From the NCBI RefSeq assembly GCF_010119935.1, contig NZ_CP048209.1:2979001-3043000 (forward strand): DNA of 64,000 nucleotides. Reading direction: 5' to 3'. The notes under the pieces were generated by a model. It was not told the origin of the DNA. It saw only the letters and a list, made by a program, of their open reading frames with translations, and ran no database searches. This DNA comes from Paenibacillus lycopersici (GTDB lineage Bacteria > Bacillota > Bacilli > Paenibacillales > Paenibacillaceae). Below are positions 50,383 to 58,749 of the stretch, one piece after another; within the stretch, counting starts at the first letter, position 1; each line of letters begins with the position of its first letter. The translations under genes and the position numbers were made by a program.

Positions 50383-51916
50383 ACAAGCGATACGTCTATT
50401 GGTTGTCGACGACGAGCCGCTCGCGCGGATGCGCATCCGGACGTTCGATTTGGCGGCGCGCGGCTACATCGTCGCCGGCGAAGCGGAGAACGGCGAGCAG
50501 GCATGGCGCATGATCGGCGAGCTTCAGCCGGATATCGTCATCGCCGACATCGGCATGCCGGTGCTCGACGGACTCGGCTTGCTGACGCGGATCCGTCGCA
50601 TGGCTGCGCCGCCTGTCGTCATTCTGCTCACGTGCTTCGAGGATTTCGATAAAGTGCAGTATGCGCTGCGGCACGGCGCTTCCGACTATTTGACGAAGCT
50701 GCTGCTCAGCGAAGAAGAGCTCGTCGCCAGCCTGGACCAGGCCGCGGCGGAGCTCAGGAGGAAGCGCCAGCAGAAGCAGTGGTCGGACCGCCAGCTGCTG
50801 CATGAGCTGCTGCTCGCGGACTCGGAGCCGGAAGCGGCGGCGCTGGCCGGCGAATTGACCGGCTTCCGGCAGTTCAGGCTCGGCCTGCTGCGGTTCCCGG
50901 CAGGCTCGGAAGTGCCGGCGTCGCATCTGGCCGGCGCCTACGAGCTGGAAGCCGCGCCTTATGCCGCGCGCGCCGTCCGGCTGGAGGAGCCGCTTTGGGC
51001 GCTCGTGCTCGCGTCGGCGGAGCCGAACGGCGCCGCGGCCTTCAACGCCTGGGCGGCGGATCGGCTCAGCCGCGGCTATGACGCCTGCGCGTCCGCGGGC
51101 GTGCTTCCGCTTCAGGCGCTGTCGGATGTCGTCTATACGGCTTCGAGGCTGCCGGCCGCGCTGGCGGAGTGCCGCAGGCTGCTGGCGCAGGCGTTCTATG
51201 CGCCGCCAGGGATCGTCGTTACGGACGACGCCGCGGGCTTCGAAGCGGTCGAAGCCGCGGCTTCCGAGGAGCGGCTCGAGGCCGTGCACGCAGACATCCG
51301 CAAGGCGGCGGAGGAAGAAGACGCCGGCGCGTTGGCGAAAGCGCTGTCCGCGTGGCGGGAAGAGGTCGCCGGCCATTTGAAGCCGGGCCCGGAGCGGCTG
51401 AAGCATGCCGCCTTCGAGCTCGGCGGCTGCTTCCCGGAGCATGCGGCGCTGGAGACGGAAGAAGGGGACGCGGCGGTAGGGGCATGGCTTGCGGACGCGA
51501 TCGCGGAAGTCGGGCATGCGGGCGAGCTGGCCGGCATGCTCGAGCGGCTGCAGCGCGGGTTGAAGCGCCGCCCCGCGAACTTCCGCTTGGAGATTCGCGA
51601 GGCGATCGCTTACATCCGCAGCCATTACCGCGAGGATCTCGATCTGGCAACCGTCGCCCGGCACGTCAATCTCAGTCCGAGCTGGTTCGGCACGCTGTTC
51701 CGCAACGAAACCGGCATCGGGTTCATGGATTATCTGCAGAATTACCGATTGGAACAGGCCCGGTCGCTGATGACGAAGTCCGATCTCAAAATTTACGAAA
51801 TTTCCGAGCTGGTCGGAATCGGCAATCCGCGGTATTTCTCGCGGTTGTTCAGCGACAAATACCGGATCAGCCCGCAGGATTTCCGAAGCAAGGCGCGGAG
51901 CAGACGATACGGCTAG
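50375..51916 (+). CDS. YesN-type response regulator (receiver plus AraC domain)
   Basis: A 513-aa regulator: receiver with VVDDE (10-14), phosphorylation site D58 ([13 protein letters not shown]) and the conserved lysine in SDYLTKLL; a long linker of about 280 residues; and a C-terminal AraC pair ([67 protein letters not shown]). It overlaps the kinase gene by 8 bp. Its probable target is the operon promoter with direct repeats at 44731-44765. Confidence 0.9.
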   Translation: MSEQAIRLLVVDDEPLARMRIRTFDLAARGYIVAGEAENGEQAWRMIGELQPDIVIADIGMPVLDGLGLLTRIRRMAAPPVVILLTCFEDFDKVQYALRHGASDYLTKLLLSEEELVASLDQAAAELRRKRQQKQWSDRQLLHELLLADSEPEAAALAGELTGFRQFRLGLLRFPAGSEVPASHLAGAYELEAAPYAARAVRLEEPLWALVLASAEPNGAAAFNAWAADRLSRGYDACASAGVLPLQALSDVVYTASRLPAALAECRRLLAQAFYAPPGIVVTDDAAGFEAVEAAASEERLEAVHADIRKAAEEEDAGALAKALSAWREEVAGHLKPGPERLKHAAFELGGCFPEHAALETEEGDAAVGAWLADAIAEVGHAGELAGMLERLQRGLKRRPANFRLEIREAIAYIRSHYREDLDLATVARHVNLSPSWFGTLFRNETGIGFMDYLQNYRLEQARSLMTKSDLKIYEISELVGIGNPRYFSRLFSDKYRISPQDFRSKARSRRYG

Positions 51917-52113
51917 CGGCGCGGCAGGCTGTGCTTCGCAGCGAGTCAGTGCCTCGCAAGCGTGTCGGCGCCATGCTGTACGTGTCAAGTGCCTCGCCGT
52001 GAAAGCCGGTGCCTCCCTCGCTGCGCCAATGAGCGCCTCGCAGCGCCAGTCAGCATTTTGGTTCGCGTGCCCGCACCTCGCAAGCGCGTTGATTGCAAGA
52101 AGCTATATGTATA

Positions 52114-52160
52114 CGAAACGGGCATTCCGCCGATCCGGCGGGATGCCCGTTTCGTCATTT
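52114..52160. terminator. Strong hairpin terminator
   Basis: CGAAACGGGCATTCCGCCG (52114-52132) pairs with CGGCGGGATGCCCGTTTCG (52136-52154), one G-T pair in 19, then TCATTT. It lies in the 430-bp gap 51917-52346, which otherwise shows short GTGCCTCGC-type direct repeats near 51950-52040. Confidence 0.8.
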
Positions 52161-52346
52161 GCGGGAAGCGGCCGCCGAACTTGCGGCGGCGGCGCATACC
52201 GGCGGGCTGGGAGCGATGGGAATGATTGGCGGTATCCTCGGCGAAACCAGAGCACTTTAATGTGCCTTCTTCACAGCGCGGCGGATTTGGCGCATACTGA
52301 ACAAAGTCTTAATATTAAAGCAACTAGACAAGGAGAGAATATTCAT

Positions 52347-52982
52347 ATGGCAACCGTACTGTATATTACCGCACATCCTCACGACCACCAGGCATCCTTC
52401 AGCATGGCCGTGGGCAAAGCGTTCATCGATGCTTACCGCGAAGCGAACCCGTCGGACGAAGTCGTCCATGTCGATCTCTATAAAGAGAACATCCCGCAGC
52501 TTGACGCCGACGTCTTCGCAGGCTGGGGCAAACTGCAATCCGGCGCGGGCTTCGAGCAATTGTCCGACGAGGAGAAAGCCAAAGTCGCCCGCCTTGGCCA
52601 GCTGTCGGAGCAATTCGTAGCCGCCGACAAATACGTGTTCGTCTCCCCGATGTGGAACTTCTCGTTCCCGCCGGTACTTAAAGCTTACGTCGACGCGGTC
52701 GCCGTTGCCGGCAAAACGTTCAAATATACGGCCGAAGGTCCCGTCGGCCTGCTGACGGACAAGAAAGGCCTCCACATCCAAGCGAGCGGCGGCGTCTATT
52801 CCGAAGGTCCTGCGGCCGGCTTCGAAAGCGGCTTTAGCTACCTGAAGAAAATTTCGATGTTCTTCGGCATTCCGTCCTTCGAAGGCCTGTTCGTCGAAGG
52901 CATGGCTGCCAACCCGGCGGCGGCTCCGGAAATCAAAGCCAACGCGATCGCGAAAGCGACCGAGCTGGCGGCGACGTTCTAA
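52347..52982 (+). CDS. azoR: FMN-dependent NADH-azoreductase
   Basis: A 211-aa flavoprotein of normal AzoR length. [39 protein letters not shown] is the FMN phosphate loop; [19 protein letters not shown] and [15 protein letters not shown] are flavodoxin-like fold signatures. It reduces azo dyes and quinones and belongs to the thiol- and quinone-stress response. ACAAGGAGAG precedes the ATG. Confidence 0.92.
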   Translation: MATVLYITAHPHDHQASFSMAVGKAFIDAYREANPSDEVVHVDLYKENIPQLDADVFAGWGKLQSGAGFEQLSDEEKAKVARLGQLSEQFVAADKYVFVSPMWNFSFPPVLKAYVDAVAVAGKTFKYTAEGPVGLLTDKKGLHIQASGGVYSEGPAAGFESGFSYLKKISMFFGIPSFEGLFVEGMAANPAAAPEIKANAIAKATELAATF

Positions 52983-53004
52983 ACCTGCAAATCACTCGCC
53001 TTCA

Positions 53005-53047
53005 GTTAACTGGCATTCGTTAACTGGCATTCGTTAACTGGCATTCC
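53005..53047 (+). repeat. 14-bp tandem repeat, three copies
   Basis: GTTAACTGGCATTC occurs three times in tandem just after the azoreductase gene. The GTTAAC sites could form weak hairpins. Confidence 0.8.
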
Positions 53048-53117
53048 AAGCGGCGGTGGCAGTTGGTCGTCGATGATAATATGCTAATCGTAATACGGAC
53101 AACCTGCCCGTTTGAAG

Positions 53118-53190
53118 AGGCTGTCCCAAAAATATGTTAAGGGACGGAATTAACAGCTGATATCGCAAAGGGATGGTCCCAAAAGTAGGC
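53118..53190 (+). repeat. Two IS-end-like motifs
   Basis: GAGGCTGTCCCAAAAATATG (53118-53137) and GGGATGGTCCCAAAAGTAGG (53170-53189) resemble the GGCTGTCCCAAAAG ends of IS1182-type elements. Confidence 0.5.
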
Positions 53191-53220
53191 TAGGGAAAGC
53201 TCAGAACCGTACAAAAACCA

Positions 53221-53270
53221 CAAAGACCCAAGATGGCAGAGCTAGCTCTGCCATCTTGGGTCTTTGTGCA
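53221..53270. repeat. Perfect 50-bp palindrome
   Basis: The 25 bp CACAAAGACCCAAGATGGCA-GAGCT are followed directly by their exact complement, with no loop. The right half encodes the end of the transposase remnant on the minus strand. Confidence 0.95.
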
Positions 53271-53345
53271 TGACCGCTGTCATCTTTAGCAGATTGTGGG
53301 CAAGTGAAAGCCACCCGACCTCCAAGCTTACTGGGTAAGCCTTGT
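53244..53345 (-). pseudogene. C-terminal remnant of an IS1182-type transposase
   Basis: On the minus strand the frame ends KAYPVSLEVGWLSLAHNLLK-MTAVMHKDPRWQS-stop. The block EVGWLSLAHNLLK is the usual C-terminal end of IS1182-family transposases. No upstream part is present. Confidence 0.7.
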
Positions 53346-53429
53346 AGCAGGTACCTTCAGAATCCCCGGTTGCCCTTCAGTTGTCCGAAAACACAATCCG
53401 GCTCATGCATCCTCCGGAAAAAGGTTTGG

Positions 53430-53640
53430 GAAACGGACATGAGATCCTTTATTTGCTCGTATGCATCGTTTTTTCGCGCGCTGTCGGACAGGAGATGCGC
53501 TATTTCTGCCGAAAGCCGGATTTTTGCAGCACTCCGGAGCCCATAACGCATCCTATGTCCGATCACTGCCTCGATATCGCCGATTGCGATCAAATAGCGG
53601 ATCGTCTGTCCGCCTGCCTATGTCTGTTCGTGGAGGAGGT
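53430..53640. repeat. Degenerate copies of the GGAT-TCCTGTCCG repeat
   Basis: CGGACAGGAGATGCGCTATT (complement orientation, 53484-53503), ACGCATCCTATGTCCG (53548-53563) and AATAGCGGATCGTCTGTCCG (53593-53612). They fill the rest of the gene-free stretch 53271-54019, where I see no credible gene. Confidence 0.6.
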
Positions 53641-54019
53641 ACACGTCTGACGATGCATGTTGCCCGCCCGGTAACGTTGTCAGCCGCGGACTTCGGTTCG
53701 AACGCCTTTCAACAGCCTGCGGATCGGGCGAAGAGCCCTATTCTTAAGAAGGGGCTTCCCACCGTCTAACATGACTATGGGACGGCCGCTTTTTGTTGTT
53801 TCTTCGATGCTCCGGCAGGATGCCGCCGTCGACAGATATTGGCAATGCGCGGGCATTTTATATGGTAGGATAGTAAGGTCGTATGCAACAAGCGCTTATC
53901 CAGCATGCGTTATGCAACATGCGTTATGCTATATTCGTTCTACGGCAAAGACAATTATGAAACATGACGATACGCGCTGCGTACAATTCATTACGATTCG
54001 ATTGCTGGGGGAATGGCGT

Positions 54020-55117
54020 ATGGGACTGATGGATTGGATCAGGGAAGGCATTACGGGGCAGAAAGTATGCCCGATCGAGCATTTGGAGGCTTACAAGCGG
54101 CTCGGCGAGCAGGTGTATTCGCTGCACGTGGAGCTGGCAGACAGCCCGTCGCCGCGGGCGCAGGCGTTCGTTCAGGCGGCGCGAAGCCTGCAGACGATGG
54201 CGGACGCGCTGATCGGGGATGCCTTGGACGGCGACAAGCCGAAGCCGGTGCCGGTCATCACCCACGATCAGGCCGACGCATGGTACGGCGCCCTCCCCGA
54301 TATTATGGTCGCCGCGAGGCAGGAGACGGCTTTCGCGAATGCTGCGCGGATTGCGCTTCCCGTGACGCTCGGCGAGCAGCTGGAAGGGCCGCAGCCTTGT
54401 CCGGAGCAGCATCTGGCCGGCCTGCGCAGGGCTGCCGGCGACATGGAGGAGCTGCTGAAGCTGGACATCGAGCTTGCCCGGAGCGAAGGAGAGACGTACA
54501 AGGAAGCGATTCTGCTGTACGAGGAGGCGAGGACGCGCCGCCAGGCCGCCGATTCCATCGTCGGCACGATATCGGACGGCCGCCGCGTATCCGCCGAAAC
54601 GCATGAAGAAGCGGAAGCGCAATATTGGATCGCGTTGTCCAATTTCATCCTGATCGCGCAAGGACTGAAGGAACCCGGGCTGCTGAAAGGGACGATCGGC
54701 AGCGCGAACCGGAGCGGCGCGGCCTTCAAGCGATGCAAGCTGGATTCCCGCGACATCTGGAAAGTGACGTCGGAATTGGCAATCCGCGACATCAACCGCT
54801 CCGGCGAACGCGAACAGGCGATCGAGGATTTGACCGAGCACTGGGAGCTGTTCGTAGAGACGAGAGTCGAGCGGGAGTACGAAACGACCGTCGAGGAGCT
54901 GCTCGCGCAGGGCATGATCAGGGAAGATTCCTATTGGTACTGCTGCCCGTTCCCGTCGGTGTACAGGGTTACCGCACCGTACGTGAACGTGCTGGGCAAT
55001 CACGTCCCGCGCGGCCATGTCTTCGTCTTCGAGTACGGCGACGACGGCGAACCGGGCAGATTCATCACGCAGGCGTCGTTCCAGGCGGCGGATTCGCGGA
55101 AATACTGCGAAGACTAA
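54020..55117 (+). CDS. Hypothetical protein, partner of a PspA-like protein
   Basis: A 365-aa soluble, mostly helical protein I do not recognise. It has repeated helical segments (CPIEHLEAYKRLGEQVYSLHVELADSPSPRAQAFVQAARSLQTMADAL; then a second similar stretch CPEQHLAGLRRAAGDMEELLKLDIELARSEGETYKEAILLYEEAR), suggesting an internal duplication around residues 20 and 135. The C-terminal domain (YWYCCPFPSVYRVTAPYVNVLGNHVPRGHVFVFEYGD) looks like a small beta domain with paired cysteines. ATG 54020 has only a weak ribosome site. A PspA-like gene follows after 18 bp. Confidence 0.65.
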   Translation: MGLMDWIREGITGQKVCPIEHLEAYKRLGEQVYSLHVELADSPSPRAQAFVQAARSLQTMADALIGDALDGDKPKPVPVITHDQADAWYGALPDIMVAARQETAFANAARIALPVTLGEQLEGPQPCPEQHLAGLRRAAGDMEELLKLDIELARSEGETYKEAILLYEEARTRRQAADSIVGTISDGRRVSAETHEEAEAQYWIALSNFILIAQGLKEPGLLKGTIGSANRSGAAFKRCKLDSRDIWKVTSELAIRDINRSGEREQAIEDLTEHWELFVETRVEREYETTVEELLAQGMIREDSYWYCCPFPSVYRVTAPYVNVLGNHVPRGHVFVFEYGDDGEPGRFITQASFQAADSRKYCED

Positions 55118-55135
55118 AGCGGCGGGGGCGATCGT

Positions 55136-55735
55136 ATGGGCGTGTGGGGAAAGGTCAAAGGCTGGTTTCGTTCCGAATCTTCGGACGGCGGCAGAGCGGA
55201 GCCGTCGTTCGAAGCCTATCTCGAAGCCGCGGGCGAGCAATTGCGGGAATTCGCCGTCGCGATCAGCAAGCTGGAGTCCGAGCTGCTGAGCGCGAAGGAA
55301 CGCGCGCGCGGATTGGAGCGGCAGGCGGCGGGCTTCCGTAGCCAGGCCGAACAAGCGGCGGCACGGAACGATGCGGACGGCGCGCGTGCGGCGCTGGAGC
55401 GCGAGTACGATCGCAAGCGGCAGTCGGCCTCGACGCAGCATGTCGTGTCCGACATGGAAGCAAGCATCGCGGAGACGAAATCGCGCTTCGCCTCGTTCAA
55501 GCAGGCCGTCGACGAAGCGAGCGCGAAGCACGACGAACTTCATATGCGCGCGCTTGCGGCTTCGGCGGAATGGGAGGCAGGCCGAGCGGTCGATGCGGAA
55601 CTGCAAGCGGCGCGGCTGCGGCGGCTATCGCAGGACGCGCTGAATGCCGAAGCGCTTGCGGAGCTGCGGCAGACGGACGGCGCGGATGCCATCGACGAAG
55701 AAATCGCCAAGCTGCTGCGGGACAGCAAATCCTGA
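55136..55735 (+). CDS. PspA/IM30-like coiled-coil protein
   Basis: A 199-aa coiled-coil protein. It begins MGVWGKVKGWFRSE, like the amphipathic first helix of PspA (MGIFSRFKD..), and continues with long helices (LREFAVAISKLESELLSAKERARGLERQAAGFRSQAEQAAARNDADGARAALEREYDRKRQ). PspA-family proteins polymerise on stressed membranes. The N-terminal helix is shortened and the coil is less conserved, so assignment is by overall form. GGGGGCG-type ribosome site, 18 bp after the 54020 gene. Confidence 0.7.
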   Translation: MGVWGKVKGWFRSESSDGGRAEPSFEAYLEAAGEQLREFAVAISKLESELLSAKERARGLERQAAGFRSQAEQAAARNDADGARAALEREYDRKRQSASTQHVVSDMEASIAETKSRFASFKQAVDEASAKHDELHMRALAASAEWEAGRAVDAELQAARLRRLSQDALNAEALAELRQTDGADAIDEEIAKLLRDSKS

Positions 55736-55808
55736 GACGGCAGGGGTTGTCATGATGACTCCTGTCGGAAAGCGGATTGATAGAAGCAACGGCTATCGCG
55801 AAGATGCG

Positions 55809-55848
55809 GCCCCGCCAAGGTTCATTGAACCGGCGGGGCTGTTTTCGT
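55809..55848 (+). terminator. Hairpin terminator
   Basis: GCCCCGCC (55809-55816) and GGCGGGGC (55832-55839) enclose a second small stem GGTTCA/TGAACC, followed by TGTTTTCG. It ends the PspA-like gene transcript. The remainder of 55736-56015 shows a -10-like TATAAT at 55982. Confidence 0.8.
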
Positions 55849-56015
55849 AGATGATTTTGAAGGTTAAGTACATATCGAAGCTTTGAAGCGGCTATTAGAA
55901 AACTGTCGAAATTTCATCATGTTAAAAAAATCTTTATTATTGAACAAAAAGTGAACGCCACGTGACAAATTTGTGATATACTATAATCACAATATACCAA
56001 CGGGAGTGTTACGCG

Positions 56016-56321
56016 ATGAACGACAACAAACAAGCAGCCGGCGCTAAACTGCAAACGCCTTCCCAAGCCGAGAAGATTAAGTACTGGACCTCGCTGATGC
56101 CGAAGATCGGTTTGGCGCTGATGATTATCGGCGTGATTATGAGCGTGTGCTTCTCTTATCGATTCGCGGATACGAATTTGGGACTGATGGTCGGTTTCGG
56201 GTTTATTATCGGCGGCATTCAAGTGCTGCTGCTTGGTTCGTTGTTCCACGCGCTTCAGCCGAAGTTCGTCCAGCAGGCCAAGGCGCCGGCGCACCAGTCG
56301 ATGGAACGCGTTCAGCACTAA
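56016..56321 (+). CDS. Small two-helix membrane protein
   Basis: A 101-aa protein with a polar N-terminus and two membrane helices (IGLALMIIGVIMSVCFSY and LGLMVGFGFIIGGIQVLLLGSLFHAL). GGGAGTG precedes the ATG, and a terminator follows. Its role is unknown. Confidence 0.75.
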   Translation: MNDNKQAAGAKLQTPSQAEKIKYWTSLMPKIGLALMIIGVIMSVCFSYRFADTNLGLMVGFGFIIGGIQVLLLGSLFHALQPKFVQQAKAPAHQSMERVQH

Positions 56322-56350
56322 AGACAGCGCGTAACCCGCGCACAGAAGCA

Positions 56351-56388
56351 AGAGAGGCAGCGATCATTTCGCTGTCTCTTTTTTTGCT
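56351..56388 (+). terminator. Rho-independent terminator
   Basis: AGAGGCAGCGA and TCGCTGTCTCT (one G-T) with a five-base loop, followed by six Ts. Confidence 0.88.
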
Positions 56389-56524
56389 GTTTCTCTTTTT
56401 TATGGCCCGAACCGGTGCATGGCTCAGATTTGTTGAACGGCCATGCGTCTATTTTCCGAATCGACATCATAGCTTACTATAATCGCGCATCGATTCCGGG
56501 AATTGGACAAGGAGGGCGGCACGC

Positions 56525-57322
56525 ATGAATAAAGGCTTCTTCCGCTGGATGGGAGCGCTGGGATGCGCCCTCGCGCTGCTTGCGTTCCTGCAGCGGCCCG
56601 TAGACGCGGCCTCGACAACAGCCGTGTATATGAATGGCGTGCAGCTGCGCTTCGACAGCGTACAGCCTGTCCTGGAGGACGGCCGGCTGCTTGTGCCGTT
56701 CCAAACGCTGTTCGAAGCGCTCGGCTGCCAAGCGAAACGGGTCGATGCCGGCGGAATGCGGAAGGTGATCGGCACCAAAGCGGGAATGACCGTTGAACTG
56801 ACGATCGACAGCCGAACCGCAACGGCTGACGGCAGCAGCTTTGACTTGGATGTCCCGGCCCGGATGATCAAGGGAAACGCGATGGTTCCGCTGCGCTTCG
56901 TGGCTGAACACAGCGGCTACCGTGTCCATTACGCTGCAGCCAACGGCGCGGCGACCGTAACCTTAATCGAAATCGGCCGGCCCGAAGGAAGCGGGAAGCC
57001 CGATCAAGACATCATCAAGGCCGAGCCGAACGTCGTGCAGGGCTACGCGCGGGATTCGCAAGGGAAGGCGCTCATGGGCGTGTCTGTCTATGCCGAGCAT
57101 CAGCTTGCGTATACCGGCTATCCGTCCGCCGTCACGGACGCGAACGGTTATTACCGCATCGAACTGCCTGATCTGGCGACGACCTGGCGCGTGAGCAGCG
57201 CGTACGCCATTGCGCTGAACGGCGCGGAGCGTCCGGTATCGCTGAAGCCGGACAACGACGAAGCGTTCGAATGGAAGACGGGGGCCGTGCGCGATTTTAC
57301 GCTGGAAGCAGGCACGAGGTGA
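56525..57322 (+). CDS. Secreted copper-amine-oxidase-N / Cna-B-like stalk protein
   Basis: A 265-aa exported protein. A signal peptide (GALGCALALLAFLQRPVDAAS) is followed by a Cu_amine_oxidN1 domain (ILEDG-type: VYMNGVQLRFDSVQPVLEDGRLLVPFQTLFEALG..MVPLRFVAEHSGYRVHY, about 35-145), then a carboxypeptidase-regulatory-like beta domain (VVQGYARDSQGKALMGVSVYAEHQ..TDANGYYRIELPDL, about 175-260). This combination is common in Paenibacillus cell-surface proteins and implies wall or polymer binding rather than catalysis. ACAAGGAGG precedes the ATG. Confidence 0.85.
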   Translation: MNKGFFRWMGALGCALALLAFLQRPVDAASTTAVYMNGVQLRFDSVQPVLEDGRLLVPFQTLFEALGCQAKRVDAGGMRKVIGTKAGMTVELTIDSRTATADGSSFDLDVPARMIKGNAMVPLRFVAEHSGYRVHYAAANGAATVTLIEIGRPEGSGKPDQDIIKAEPNVVQGYARDSQGKALMGVSVYAEHQLAYTGYPSAVTDANGYYRIELPDLATTWRVSSAYAIALNGAERPVSLKPDNDEAFEWKTGAVRDFTLEAGTR

Positions 57323-57402
57323 CCGCCAGCCGCATGTATGACAGCGGGGAGCGCAGAAGGCAATGCGTCAGGCGTGTGCGCGCACGTGTATATATACATA
57401 AC

Positions 57403-57438
57403 GGTCGGCCAGAGCTGCTGGACGGCCTTTTATTTTGC
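57403..57438 (+). terminator. Terminator hairpin after the stalk-protein gene
   Basis: GGTCGGCCAG and CTGGACGGCC pair with one mismatch around AGCTG, followed by TTTTATTTT. The rest of 57323-57666 holds only a possible promoter (TATGCT near 57610) for the qox operon. Confidence 0.75.
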
Positions 57439-57666
57439 CCGGAAACGCAGATGCGGACCGATTTCCTGATTTTTCCCCTTTGGGCACGGAAGGCCGTTGG
57501 AAGCCCTTACTTCGCCATTCGTGAACGACTGTTGAACGAAAAGTGTCTGAAAAGAAACAGAACAATGACGGATTTGTTAACGGCAGTTCCAATTGCATCG
57601 GCTTCTGCTATGCTAGCGTCAAAGGGCCATAAAGCACGCTTGTATGTGTTAGGAGATGAGTAGCAA

Positions 57667-58725
57667 ATGAAGAAACGATCCAAACTCCGCGGCGTGATGC
57701 TGCTGATATCCGGACTGTTGACGACCGTCCTGCTGTCGGGCTGCGACGGCAAATTCGTCGTCTTCGATCCGCAGGGACCTGTGGCGCAGACGCAGTTCAG
57801 GCTTATTATTTTATCAGCCATCCTGTGCGCCATCGTCGTCGTTCCCGTCCTTGCGATCACGGTGTTCATCGTCTGGCGCTACCGCGACAAACCGGGCAAC
57901 ACGGCGCCGTACAAACCGCACTGGGACGACAGCAAGGTGCTGGAGATTCTGTGGTGGGGCATCCCGATCGTCATTATCGCGATCTTGGGCGGCTACACGG
58001 CGAGAGACACGTACGCGCTGGCGAAAACGCCGAAGACGGCCGTCACGGACGTCAAGCCGATCAAGATTCAAGTCACGTCGCTCGACTGGAAATGGCTGTT
58101 CCAATATCCGGACCAGAACATCGCCACTGTCAATTACGTTCACATTCCGGCCGGGGTACAGGTTCACTTCGAACTGACAAGCGACGCGCCGATGAACTCC
58201 TTCTGGATTCCGCAGCTGGGCGGCCAGGAATACACGATGCCGGGCATGGCCATGTCGTTGTGGCTGCAAGCCGATAAGCCGGGCGAATATTACGGAACGG
58301 GCGCGAACTTCAGCGGCAAGGAATTCGCTCATATGCGCTTCAACGTCGTCGCCGAATCGCAGGCCGATTTCAACAAGTGGGTCGATACCGTCAAGTCGTC
58401 CGACCACGAGCTGACCGAGGCCGGATACAACGAGCTGACGCAGAAGGGCAAATCGGATGAACAAACCTTCTCCTCTTATCCGCCTGACCTGTTCGATTCC
58501 GTCGTGGTGAAGAACGGCGCTCATCATATGGATATGGATATGGATATGAACATGGATATGGGCACGGATTCGGATAAGAACAAGTCCAACGATCAGAACA
58601 GCCAAGCGGAGGGACAGAAGTCCAATGACGCGGACGCCCATGACATGAATCATATGGACGGCATGGATATGAGCGATATGAATATGAGCAACAACAGTTC
58701 AAGTGAAATGAATCACAATCATTAG
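57667..58725 (+). CDS. qoxA: Cytochrome aa3/bo3-type quinol oxidase subunit II (QoxA)
   Basis: A 352-aa lipoprotein (lipobox LLSGC) with two helices and a cupredoxin domain. The CuA ligand cysteines are absent (YYGTGANFSGKEFAHMRF in their place), which marks a quinol and not a cytochrome c oxidase. The C-terminal 75 residues are unusual: HHMDMDMDMNMDMG and HDMNHMDGMDMSDMNM, rich in Met, His and Asp, facing outside. This may bind copper for the CuB site. Start of qoxABCD; AGGAGATGAGTAG lies before the ATG. Confidence 0.93.
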   Translation: MKKRSKLRGVMLLISGLLTTVLLSGCDGKFVVFDPQGPVAQTQFRLIILSAILCAIVVVPVLAITVFIVWRYRDKPGNTAPYKPHWDDSKVLEILWWGIPIVIIAILGGYTARDTYALAKTPKTAVTDVKPIKIQVTSLDWKWLFQYPDQNIATVNYVHIPAGVQVHFELTSDAPMNSFWIPQLGGQEYTMPGMAMSLWLQADKPGEYYGTGANFSGKEFAHMRFNVVAESQADFNKWVDTVKSSDHELTEAGYNELTQKGKSDEQTFSSYPPDLFDSVVVKNGAHHMDMDMDMNMDMGTDSDKNKSNDQNSQAEGQKSNDADAHDMNHMDGMDMSDMNMSNNSSSEMNHNH

Positions 58726-58749
58726 TTGGATGAAGGAGGAGCACCTCTT

